In this document: positions 1-5,451 of the stretch, one piece after another | Layout: each line of letters opens with the position of its first letter | Position numbering within the stretch: the stretch's first letter is position 1 | Source of the DNA: Candidatus Aenigmatarchaeota archaeon | GTDB lineage: Archaea > Aenigmatarchaeota > Aenigmatarchaeia > PWEA01 | Assembly (NCBI GenBank): GCA_003554235.1 | Contig: PWFY01000085.1 | Location: 1 to 8,150, forward strand | Direction: 5' to 3' | Length of the DNA: 8,150 bases | Notes under the pieces: generated by a model | What the model saw: the letters and a program-made list of their open reading frames with translations, nothing else | Database searches by the model: none | What the model was told of the DNA's origin: nothing | Program-made: the position numbers and the translations under genes

Positions 1-138
1 AGAGCTTACTTCGCCTCCGGACGCACAGACCCTGAAGCTACGTTTGTAGTTAATCCAGAACACAAACATCCCCTGGTCGCATTCGAGCGTTGCAATCTTC
101 ACGGAACCTGGCGCTCCAAGGAGGTTGAACTGGAATGA
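1..138 (+). CDS. C-terminal end of an unrecognised protein (5' truncated by window edge)
   Basis: An open frame enters at base 1 and ends at TGA 136-138, giving the last 45 residues of a protein whose start lies outside the window. I do not recognise the family. The fragment is mixed polar with two His-containing stretches (PEHKHP and CNLHGTW) and ends in an acidic tail. It has no visible membrane segment. The frame is believable because its stop overlaps the ATG of the next gene in the ATGA arrangement typical of translationally coupled archaeal genes, and because the next gene's Shine-Dalgarno sequence lies within it. Since the neighbour is a DNA 3'-end-processing enzyme, a DNA-related role is possible, but nothing in the fragment itself shows this. 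Confidence 0.55.
   Translation, partial: RAYFASGRTDPEATFVVNPEHKHPLVAFERCNLHGTWRSKEVELE
120..126 (+). promoter_or_regulatory. Shine-Dalgarno site for the 3'-phosphoesterase gene
   Basis: GGAGGTT lies nine bases before ATG 135, inside the end of the upstream gene. It is a near-perfect complement to the archaeal 16S 3' end. It fixes the start at 135 and indicates internal (coupled) initiation rather than a leaderless transcript. Confidence 0.75.
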
Positions 139-521
139 GCAAAGAGGAAAAGATATACTCCGTTCAAAAACATGATGCTTCACAGCTTCATTATGACCTG
201 CGTCTAGAGAAGGATGGGGTTCTGAAGAGCTGGGCCGTCCCGAAGGAACCGCCGACGGAGCCTGGAAACAAGAGACTTGCTATACAGGTAGAGGACCATG
301 ACCTTGACTATGCCTTCTTCGAAGGTGAAATAGAGGAAGGTAAATACGGAGCCGGGACTGTTGAGCTGTGGGACAAGGGAAGTTATGGAGCCGTGAGCTG
401 GAAGGATAATAAGATCGTGGTCGATATAGACGGCGAGAAGTTGAACGGTGAGTACGTGCTTGTGCGCTTCAAACCCGAGGAGGAGCCCGAAAACTGGCTG
501 TTCTTCAAGAAGAAAGACTAG
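135..521 (+). CDS. Stand-alone LigD-type DNA 3'-phosphoesterase (PE domain protein)
   Basis: This 128-residue protein is essentially one LigD 3'-phosphoesterase domain. Family members trim ribonucleotides and phosphates from DNA 3' ends to leave ligatable 3'-OH ends, usually during end-joining repair. The catalytic set of Pseudomonas LigD (His42, His48, Asp50, Arg52, Glu82, His84, Tyr88) is matched with identical spacing by His13, His19, Asp21, Arg23, Glu53, His55 and Tyr59, in the segments [13 protein letters not shown] and [11 protein letters not shown]-terminal WLFFKKKD completes the domain. No ligase or polymerase domain is attached, as in the free-standing archaeal PE proteins of Methanosarcina and Korarchaeum. 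The start follows a strong Shine-Dalgarno site and overlaps the preceding stop by ATGA, so it is the downstream gene of an operon whose first members are off-window. Family assignment is secure; the cellular role is inferred. Confidence 0.92.
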   Translation: MSKEEKIYSVQKHDASQLHYDLRLEKDGVLKSWAVPKEPPTEPGNKRLAIQVEDHDLDYAFFEGEIEEGKYGAGTVELWDKGSYGAVSWKDNKIVVDIDGEKLNGEYVLVRFKPEEEPENWLFFKKKD

Positions 522-537
522 GTTTACTTTACAATAG

Positions 538-543
538 TTTAAA
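538..543 (+). promoter_or_regulatory. TATA box for tRNA-Arg
   Basis: TTTAAA, inside the palindrome GTTTAAAC, is centred about 25 bases before the first base of the mature tRNA-Arg. It lies just after the stop of the phosphoesterase gene. The spacing fits an archaeal TATA box with initiation at or next to the tRNA 5' end. Confidence 0.6.
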
Positions 544-565
544 CCTATCCCACAAAAAAAATACA

Positions 566-640
566 GGGCCTGTGGTCTAGTCTGGACAGGACAGTTGGTT
601 GCGGACCAACAGATCTCGGGTTCAAATCCCGACAGGCCCG
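566..640 (+). tRNA. tRNA-Arg (anticodon GCG)
   Basis: The full cloverleaf can be drawn by hand. The acceptor stem is 566-572 with 633-639 (GGGCCTG/CAGGCCC). The D stem is 575-578 with 589-592. The anticodon stem is 594-598 with 606-610 (GTTGG/CCAAC), with loop TTGCGGA and anticodon GCG at 601-603. The variable loop has five bases. The T stem is 616-620 with 628-632 around TTCAAAT. The discriminator is G640. No intron is seen. It decodes CGC and CGU. The next three bases, 641-643, read CCA, so the 3' terminus may be genome-encoded, although the other tRNA here lacks it. The gene runs almost directly into the convergent DUF151 gene, whose stop begins at base 645. Confidence 0.96.
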
Positions 641-644
641 CCAC

Positions 645-1142
645 TTAACATACTTCGGTAGCATGCTCATCAACAAGGTCCCTGTGTACTTCTACAGGAG
701 CCCCTGCACGGAGGGCTATAGCCACTGCATCGCTAGGTCTTGAGTCAAGTCTGTAAATTGCCTCCCTCTTCTGGAGAAAGAGATCGGCTATATATGCTCT
801 ATCCCTGAGATCATGGACCCTTGCCATTAAAACATTTACATTATAGCCCTCAAGGATGTCATTTATCAGATCATGGCTTCCCGGCCTCTCCCATAGCTCA
901 CCTTTTATCCCATGTTCTATAGACCTGGCCTGTTCAGGAGAAACACCCATATCTATAGCACTGCAGTCATAAAGAAGTCGAAGATTATTATGGTACAACA
1001 AAACTTCAACTTCTATATAACCCTCTTCCTCAAAAGGTATTTCTTGGATCTCTCCGTTGGAAGGCAAAGAGTAGATTAGAATGAGGACTAGAGCAAACAA
1101 CAAAACAATAACGACCTTTATGTCTTTGAAAAATTCATTCAT
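645..1142 (-). CDS. Membrane-anchored bifunctional nuclease-family (DUF151) protein
   Basis: The protein has 165 residues. Residues 9-27 are a strongly hydrophobic segment (VVIVLLFALVLILIY) after a short lysine-containing N-terminus, followed by an acidic linker and a DUF151 domain from about residue 42. The family signature is clear: RLDSRPSDAVAIALR at 131-145, then a G-APVEV ending. Some members have reported DNase and RNase activity, but the catalytic residues are not settled and activity here is not demonstrated. Most DUF151 proteins are soluble, so the anchor is unusual. Positive charges before and acidic residues after the segment predict the domain outside the membrane. Its ATG overlaps the DUF429 stop by ATGA, so the two genes are cotranscribed and probably translationally coupled. 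Domain assignment is confident; topology is inference. Confidence 0.88.
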   Translation of the reverse strand: MNEFFKDIKVVIVLLFALVLILIYSLPSNGEIQEIPFEEEGYIEVEVLLYHNNLRLLYDCSAIDMGVSPEQARSIEHGIKGELWERPGSHDLINDILEGYNVNVLMARVHDLRDRAYIADLFLQKREAIYRLDSRPSDAVAIALRAGAPVEVHRDLVDEHATEVC

Positions 1143-1627
1143 GGTGAATCCACGGGAACTATCATCCCACCCAAGTTTTCGTAGTCGTCCTGTAAGTATT
1201 TTACGGCCGTCAGTGCACAGACAAAGGCCTCGAATTCATCGTCTGTCATATCCCCAGTTCTTTTCACAGGAAGAATGTCCTCTGAGACATCAGAAGAGGT
1301 CTCTATAATTTCAAAACCATCAGTTCGTTCGAGCTTGCTTACAAGGGAACGTGCCCGGTTGACAAGAACTCGCATCCCAGGATAGTTTGGTGAAAGTATA
1401 TCGTACCCCCGTTTCCTTAGTTTATCGTCACATTCTCTATACATTCCCTCTTTGGGAAAACTAAGAGGTGCATCCACGGCTATGACATCCGGATCCGCCC
1501 CCTTTATCAGCTCAAGTATCTCAATATCCGAACCCAGGGTCAGAGTTTTAACATTTGAATTATCTATAAGACAGAATCCTGTATCGTTCTCCTGCTTCCC
1601 TGCAAGGTCCAGCCCCACGGCCTTCAT
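1139..1627 (-). CDS. DUF429 family protein (predicted RNase H-fold nuclease)
   Basis: This 162-residue protein shows the DUF429 landmarks in order: an N-terminal GLDLAG with Asp7, the strand-turn AVDAPLSFP with Asp52, the RECDDKLRKRG segment (64-74), PGMRVL (83-88), a single conserved Glu (IIET, about residue 109), and a C-terminal DEFEAFVCALTA helix. DUF429 is predicted to have an RNase H-like fold, with the early Asp and the later acidic residues as likely metal ligands. Biochemical function in archaea is unknown, so 'nuclease' is a fold-based prediction. It is the promoter-proximal gene of a pair with the DUF151 gene, which it overlaps by four bases. A TATA-like element at 1649-1656 lies about 25 bases upstream, supporting the ATG at 1627 and a leaderless message. 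Confidence 0.85.
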   Translation of the reverse strand: MKAVGLDLAGKQENDTGFCLIDNSNVKTLTLGSDIEILELIKGADPDVIAVDAPLSFPKEGMYRECDDKLRKRGYDILSPNYPGMRVLVNRARSLVSKLERTDGFEIIETSSDVSEDILPVKRTGDMTDDEFEAFVCALTAVKYLQDDYENLGGMIVPVDSP

Positions 1628-1647
1628 GCTTGATATTTCTCATAGAA

Positions 1648-2136
1648 CTAAATAAAGTATAGGTTGGTCAAAACAACTATACTTGCTGTACAGAAAACAA
1701 CGGGCAGAAACGGATATCTGTCTCCTCTACTCAAAAGAGGCCTCAACACAAGCGAAACTATCTTCAGAAGTATATAAAATACCACCAACGTATAGAAGTT
1801 GAAAAGCGTGGATACCGCCGCAACTGCAGCCACATCCATTCTAGCTAGCTTGAATACGAAACCTGTTTTGCGCCATGAGAGGAGGGAAAAGACAACTATA
1901 AGCCCCCATTTCATCCAAAACAAAAGAGAAAACCCACTGGCAAGCTTTGGGTAAAGGTCTGCCAGAAACATTATGCCAGTAAAAAGGAGCCAGAAATGAA
2001 AAAACTCCTTCTGCGCTGCCGTCTTCTTGAGATCGCTTATCGAAGAAACGGCCAAAGAACCAAGAACAAAGAACAGAGCGTAAAGCTGGTACGTCTCAAG
2101 TTCCAAATATAAGCCTTCAATGAGCTCTGCCAGCAT
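1648..2136 (-). CDS. Small integral membrane protein, probably A24 prepilin-peptidase-like
   Basis: This 162-residue protein is hydrophobic, with about five or six predicted membrane segments (roughly 18-34, 46-62, 70-87, 100-118, 120-133 and 145-161). Its layout resembles the compact A24 prepilin/preflagellin peptidases. An Asp follows the first segment (SISDLKKT, Asp35), a second Asp opens a later segment (ARMDVAAVAA, Asp101), and the C-terminus has RYPFLPVVF, resembling the PF-P motif before the last helix of that family. A24 enzymes use two such aspartates to cleave class III/IV pilin signal peptides. The usual G-x-G-D or G-x-H-x-D around the second Asp is not intact (R-M-D), so this could be a divergent enzyme, a non-catalytic relative or another small membrane family. 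No pilin gene is in the window. It has its own leaderless-type promoter, divergent from srp54. Confidence 0.5.
   Translation of the reverse strand: MLAELIEGLYLELETYQLYALFFVLGSLAVSSISDLKKTAAQKEFFHFWLLFTGIMFLADLYPKLASGFSLLFWMKWGLIVVFSLLSWRKTGFVFKLARMDVAAVAAVSTLFNFYTLVVFYILLKIVSLVLRPLLSRGDRYPFLPVVFCTASIVVLTNLYFI
1649..1656 (-). promoter_or_regulatory. TATA box for the DUF429-DUF151 operon
   Basis: Read on the minus strand this is TTTATTTA, centred about 25 bases before the DUF429 ATG. It overlaps the TAG stop of the upstream membrane-protein gene, so the promoter is embedded in the end of that gene. Confidence 0.55.
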
Positions 2137-2158
2137 GTTTAGGGTTTGTAGAGGTTTT

Positions 2159-2166
2159 ATTTAAAA
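2159..2166 (-). promoter_or_regulatory. TATA box for the A24-like gene
   Basis: On the minus strand this is TTTTAAAT, centred about 26 bases before the ATG at 2136. It sits in the 80-base divergent region shared with srp54. Confidence 0.6.
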
Positions 2167-2184
2167 TTTCACGGTGGAGCGATA

Positions 2185-2192
2185 TTTTTAAG
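2185..2192 (+). promoter_or_regulatory. TATA box for srp54
   Basis: TTTTTAAG lies about 28 bases before ATG 2217, preceded by the purine-rich GGAGCGATA that could act as BRE. The spacing predicts initiation at or next to the ATG, that is, a leaderless srp54 message. Confidence 0.65.
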
Positions 2193-2216
2193 TTTGAAAG
2201 GTCTAAAGGTTAGGGT

Positions 2217-3542
2217 ATGGTGCTAAACGGCCTATCTTCCGGAATTCAGAATGCAGTCGACAAGCTTAGAGGAAAGAGTATAGTGGACAAGGCGGCAGTC
2301 AAGGAAGCGTGCAAAGACATACAACGTGCACTTCTCAGGTCGGATGTAGATGTAGAGCTTGTGTTTGATTTAACAGAATCAATAAAAAAGAGGGCACTGA
2401 CAGAGGATCCCCAAGAAGGACTCACACAAAAAGAACATGTAGTAAACATAGTATACGAAGAACTGGTTAAGTTCCTGGGCAGGGAGAAAGCAGAGATCCC
2501 TTTGCAAAAAAGTAAGATTCTTTTGACGGGAACATTTGGAGCAGGAAAAACTACCACAGCCGGCAAGATCGCAAGGTTCTACAGAAACCGGGGGCTGAAA
2601 CCTGCCCTTGTTGCCTGTGATACATACAGGGAGGCAGCCTACGATCAGTTAAGACAGATAGGCGACCAAATTGAAGTCAAAGTATATGGTGATGAAGAAG
2701 AGGAAGACTCTGCAAGGGTACTCAAGGATGCCCTCGATGAGGTTGAAGGAGAGGTAATAATTGTAGACTCCTCTGGTAGAGATGCCCTGAACGATGATAT
2801 GGTGGAAGAGATAACAAAGCTTGACGAGATATTGGAGCCTGATGAAAGATTTCTTGTAATACCTGCAGACATGGGACAACAGGCCGGAAAACAGGCAAGG
2901 CAGTTCCAGGAAGAGTTGAACATAACAGGTGTTATAGTAACAAAGATGGACAGCACCGCAAAGGGTGGTGGAGCTTTGTCTGCCTGTGCAGCCACAGGAG
3001 CCAACGTTAAGTTCATAGGCACAGGCGAAGGGTTGGAGGATCTTGAAAGGTACGACCCGGAGCGTTTTGTATCACAGCTTATAGGATATGGCGACCTGGA
3101 AGGTCTGTTGGAAAGGGTGGACGAAGACGAAGCAGAGGAGCAGGCAAAAAAAATAATGGAGGGTGAGTTCACGTTGAATGATTTCCAAAGCCAGATGGAA
3201 CAGGTACAGTCTATGGGGTCCCTGGAAGAGGTTATGGGTAAAATACCCGGCCTCAGCAAATCAAAACTCCCCGATGGTATTATAGATATGCAGGAAGAAA
3301 AAATGAAGAGGTACAACTATATAATAGACTCCATGACCCCCGAAGAAAGGGAGGATCCAAGTGTTATAAACGCCTCCAGAAAAAGAAGGATTTCAGAGGG
3401 CTCGGGGACCGATGTAGAAGATGTTTCGGAGCTCATAAAACTTTACAGACAGTCAAAAAAGGCAATGGATATGTTCAAGGGACAGAAAAGGGGAATGAAG
3501 GGGAATATCCAAAGGATGATGAAAGGATTTGGTGGGTTCTAG
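2217..3542 (+). CDS. srp54: Signal recognition particle GTPase SRP54 (Ffh), divergent G motifs
   Basis: This 441-residue protein has the full SRP54 architecture: N domain (1-98), G domain (99-295) and M domain (about 310-441). SRP54 binds 7S RNA and hydrophobic signal sequences and docks with FtsY to deliver ribosomes to the translocon. Visible motifs are the P-loop GTFGAGKTTT (105-114), the insertion-box DTYREAAYDQL (135-145), G3 DSSGR (184-188), GQQAGKQARQF (220-230), TKMDSTAKGGGALS (242-255) and the M-domain RNA-binding RKRRISEGSGT (388-398), with a Gly/Met-rich tail. Several normally invariant positions differ: the P-loop Gln is Phe107, the Pro of DTYRP is Glu139, DTAGR is DSSGR and TKLDG is TKMDS. 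The frame is intact and the M domain conventional, so this is probably a functional but fast-evolving SRP54. The start is supported by the leaderless-spaced TATA box. Confidence 0.97.
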   Translation: MVLNGLSSGIQNAVDKLRGKSIVDKAAVKEACKDIQRALLRSDVDVELVFDLTESIKKRALTEDPQEGLTQKEHVVNIVYEELVKFLGREKAEIPLQKSKILLTGTFGAGKTTTAGKIARFYRNRGLKPALVACDTYREAAYDQLRQIGDQIEVKVYGDEEEEDSARVLKDALDEVEGEVIIVDSSGRDALNDDMVEEITKLDEILEPDERFLVIPADMGQQAGKQARQFQEELNITGVIVTKMDSTAKGGGALSACAATGANVKFIGTGEGLEDLERYDPERFVSQLIGYGDLEGLLERVDEDEAEEQAKKIMEGEFTLNDFQSQMEQVQSMGSLEEVMGKIPGLSKSKLPDGIIDMQEEKMKRYNYIIDSMTPEEREDPSVINASRKRRISEGSGTDVEDVSELIKLYRQSKKAMDMFKGQKRGMKGNIQRMMKGFGGF

Positions 3543-3563
3543 TTCTAATAAGGTAACAGGTTC

Positions 3564-4184
3564 CTAGAAAATAACCTCCAAAGGAGCTTCTGCACCTGTT
3601 TCCATGGCCGGCGCAACAGTCTCAGCGCCAAAGAAAAAGAGAGGTAAAAATAATAATAAGAATAATAACAGGCCTGCAAGCAAAAAGCTCAGTATAACTG
3701 AAGCCGTTGCTTTTTTGAGTCCCATATCATGGAAGTTTTCTATTCCTCTTATTTCAGCATACATTATATAAAAAAATGCCAGAAAGTTCACAAGCGGAAT
3801 CCAACCGAATACAGCTCCTATAGAAGTCGGATAGGAAACGGCTTCCGTTGTCTTTTCGAAACCTTTGAATCCGAAAATCTTAACGAAAATATGAACAAAA
3901 GCGGAGTTCAGGAAAAGACCTAAAGTACCGCCAACCATTCCGGTAGCTAAAAATATGGCGAGACTCACAACGCCCGTAACTCCCATAGCAGGGACATCTG
4001 TCCATGGAAGTAAAATCTGTAACTCCTGTACTATAAAGATAAGAAGAGCTGCAACGATACCTGATGTCACTGCAAACTTGACAGGGTATGAATAGTTATC
4101 TTTTCTGTCTATTTGCTCGTAGAAGCCTTTTGGGCTAGCTATAATTTCCCTGGTCTTGGTCCCCCATTCCTTGAGCCATTTCAT
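3564..4184 (-). CDS. Yip1-family integral membrane protein
   Basis: This 206-residue protein starts with a short cytosolic segment (MKWLKEWGTKTREIIASPKG, then FYEQI), the usual opening of prokaryotic Yip1-domain proteins. About five membrane segments follow: roughly 34-58, 68-84, 85-101, 117-139 and 159-186. Conserved-looking features are the Pro in SYPTS, the GWIPLVNFL helix and the YAEIRGIENFHDMGLKKA loop, which precedes the last helix in this family. Eukaryotic Yip1/Yif proteins bind Rab GTPases and act in vesicle budding. Archaeal and bacterial relatives have no settled function. The gene is divergent from the Vps29-like phosphoesterase, with which it may share a TATA element, and lies close to the small GTPase gene arvA. 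It converges on srp54 with a 21-base gap. The family call is good; a vesicle role is inference. Confidence 0.85.
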   Translation of the reverse strand: MKWLKEWGTKTREIIASPKGFYEQIDRKDNYSYPVKFAVTSGIVAALLIFIVQELQILLPWTDVPAMGVTGVVSLAIFLATGMVGGTLGLFLNSAFVHIFVKIFGFKGFEKTTEAVSYPTSIGAVFGWIPLVNFLAFFYIMYAEIRGIENFHDMGLKKATASVILSFLLAGLLLFLLLFLPLFFFGAETVAPAMETGAEAPLEVIF

Positions 4185-4209
4185 ACAACTATAATATTTG
4201 ACATGTGAA

Positions 4210-4216
4210 TTTAAAA
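4210..4216. promoter_or_regulatory. Probable bidirectional TATA box (Yip1 gene / phosphoesterase)
   Basis: TTTAAAA contains the perfect palindrome TTTAAA at 4210-4215. Its centre is about 29 bases from the ATG of the phosphoesterase on the plus strand (4242) and about 28 bases from the ATG of the Yip1 gene on the minus strand (4184). This spacing is what leaderless archaeal transcripts use in both directions. I see no better TATA element for either gene in the 57-base gap; the AT-rich stretch at 4188-4198 is too close to the Yip1 start. Confidence 0.6.
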
Positions 4217-4241
4217 GGTTTCAGAAGTTAGTTAGTAAGTT

Positions 4242-4766
4242 ATGAAAGTCTTGTTGATAGGCGACACACATATACCCGAGAAAGCAGATGATTTTCCCGA
4301 AGAGTTTGCCGAGGAAGCAGCGAACTGCGATCTTGTAATCTGCACAGGAGATCTAACTGAAGGTAGGGTTCTAGACCGTCTTTTTGAACTTGCAGAGGTT
4401 AGGATTGTTTGTGGAGAAGAAGACTATATCGATCTCCCCGAGCAGGATCTTGTCATGGTCGAGGGTATGAAGTTCGGTGTGATTCATGGCCATCAACTGG
4501 AACACATAAAAACAGGAAACAAGGAAACAAGAGCTGGAAAGGACGAGGAGGGAGAAATCGACGAACTGGTCGAAGCCGCAGAGCTGGTGGGAGCAGATGT
4601 CCTAGTCACGGGACATACCCACAAACCATACAGAACCGAAAAAGACGGCGTAGTACTTCTGAATCCGGGGAGTGCAACCGGCGCTGGTTCGGAAAATAAG
4701 ACGTGCATGGTCGTCGAAGTAGAAGGAACAGATATGGCCGACTGTAGAATTCTGACCTCGGAGTAA
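4242..4766 (+). CDS. Vps29/YfcE/MJ0936-like metallophosphoesterase with altered GNxD motif
   Basis: This 174-residue calcineurin-type phosphoesterase belongs to the compact YfcE/MJ0936/Vps29 group. Metal-site motifs in order are GDTH (Asp8, His10), TGD (Asp37), HGHQ (His82, His84) and TGHTHKP (His125, His127), followed by the typical LLNPGSAT near residue 140. The third motif, usually GNxD with Asn bridging the two metals, here reads GEED, placing Glu59 at the Asn position. Archaeal relatives hydrolyse phosphodiesters, while eukaryotic Vps29 keeps the fold but works as a scaffold in retromer. The substitution could mean altered metal use, a changed substrate or loss of catalysis. A TATA element 29 bases upstream indicates a leaderless message divergent from the Yip1 gene; arvA follows after 61 bases with its own TATA. 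Confidence 0.92.
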   Translation: MKVLLIGDTHIPEKADDFPEEFAEEAANCDLVICTGDLTEGRVLDRLFELAEVRIVCGEEDYIDLPEQDLVMVEGMKFGVIHGHQLEHIKTGNKETRAGKDEEGEIDELVEAAELVGADVLVTGHTHKPYRTEKDGVVLLNPGSATGAGSENKTCMVVEVEGTDMADCRILTSE

Positions 4767-4791
4767 GGTGGCAGTTCTCCGGTGCGAACAC

Positions 4792-4799
4792 TTTTATAT
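4792..4799 (+). promoter_or_regulatory. TATA box for arvABC
   Basis: TTTTATAT lies in the 61-base gap after the phosphoesterase gene, about 32 bases before ATG 4828. It supports 4828 as the start of arvA, with a leaderless or very short leader, and argues against the in-frame GTG at 4768, which would lie upstream of the promoter. Confidence 0.65.
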
Positions 4800-4827
4800 T
4801 TTCACTGAGAATTTATTTCTGGTAGTT

Positions 4828-5445
4828 ATGTTCGGCAAGCTAAAGAAATTTTTAACGGGACTTTTTGGGAAGAAAGACCAGATAAAACTCGGCATATACG
4901 GACCACCTAACACCGGAAAAACCACACTTGCAAACAGGATTTCCAAGGAGTTTACAGGCGAGGAACTGGGTAGTGTCTCAGAAGTACCCCATGAAACCAG
5001 AGAAGTAAAAAAGAAGGAAAAGGTTTCTATGCAGAGCGACGGCAAAGAAATTTCTATGAACCTTCTCGACATGCCTGGAATCTCAACAAAGGTAGACTAC
5101 AAAGAGTTCGTAGAACATGGCATCGATGAGGAAGAAGCCAAGGTAAGAAGCAAAGAAGCCACAAAGGGTGTTGTAGAGGCCATAAAATGGCTAGACAAGG
5201 TGGATGCAGTGATGGTTGTTTTCGACTCAGCAGAAGATCCATACACCCAGGTAAACGTTACAATACTTGGCAACCTTGAAGCAAAAGACATCCCAATAAT
5301 ACTTGTAGCAAACAAGATCGATCTAGATGATTCAGAGCCTGAAAGCATAAAGGACGCGTTTCCCCAGTACAACTTCGCTAAGATTTCAGCAAAGGAAAAT
5401 GAAAACATGGGAGAACTTTACAAAAAAATTATAGAATGTGTTTGA
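4828..5445 (+). CDS. arvA: Small Ras/Era-like GTPase ArvA (OapA), vesicle-formation GTPase family
   Basis: This 205-residue TRAFAC GTPase has all G motifs: G1 GPPNTGKTT (25-33), G2 around PHETRE (Thr57), G3 DMPG (81-84), G4 NKID and G5 SAKE near the C-terminus. The segment KVDYKEFVEHGIDEEEA (88-104) and the following helix match my recollection of the haloarchaeal Era-like protein first called OapA (origin-associated) and renamed ArvA after it was shown to drive extracellular vesicle formation in Haloferax volcanii. Residues 1-16 (MFGKLKKFLTGLFGKK) form a clear amphipathic, lysine-rich helix that could bind membrane. I choose ATG 4828 because the TATA box is 32 bases upstream and the GTP-binding core begins directly after the helix. 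arvB begins six bases after its stop. Family identity is strong; vesiculation in this organism is inferred. Confidence 0.92.
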   Translation: MFGKLKKFLTGLFGKKDQIKLGIYGPPNTGKTTLANRISKEFTGEELGSVSEVPHETREVKKKEKVSMQSDGKEISMNLLDMPGISTKVDYKEFVEHGIDEEEAKVRSKEATKGVVEAIKWLDKVDAVMVVFDSAEDPYTQVNVTILGNLEAKDIPIILVANKIDLDDSEPESIKDAFPQYNFAKISAKENENMGELYKKIIECV

Positions 5446-5451
5446 TGTAAA

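Noticed and set aside
204..644. 146-codon minus-strand frame across the phosphoesterase gene and tRNA-Arg
   Set aside because: It spans a complete tRNA and is antisense to a PE domain with intact catalytic residues, so it is a shadow frame.
1081..1308. 75-codon plus-strand frame across the DUF151/DUF429 junction
   Set aside because: It is antisense to two overlapping conserved genes, and the Arg/Ser/His-rich product has no motif.
2645..3316. 223-codon minus-strand frame inside srp54
   Set aside because: It is Ser/Pro-rich and lies fully antisense to an unmistakable SRP54. It reflects codon bias of the plus-strand gene and has no family features.
4188..4198. AT-rich stretch as the TATA box of the Yip1 gene
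   Set aside because: It lies only about 10 bases from the start codon, too close for TBP-directed initiation. The palindrome at 4210-4215 has the right spacing.
4768..4827. 20-residue N-terminal extension of ArvA from GTG 4768
   Set aside because: It would start upstream of the TATA box at 4792-4799, and its extra residues do not resemble the family. ATG 4828 fits both promoter spacing and family start.
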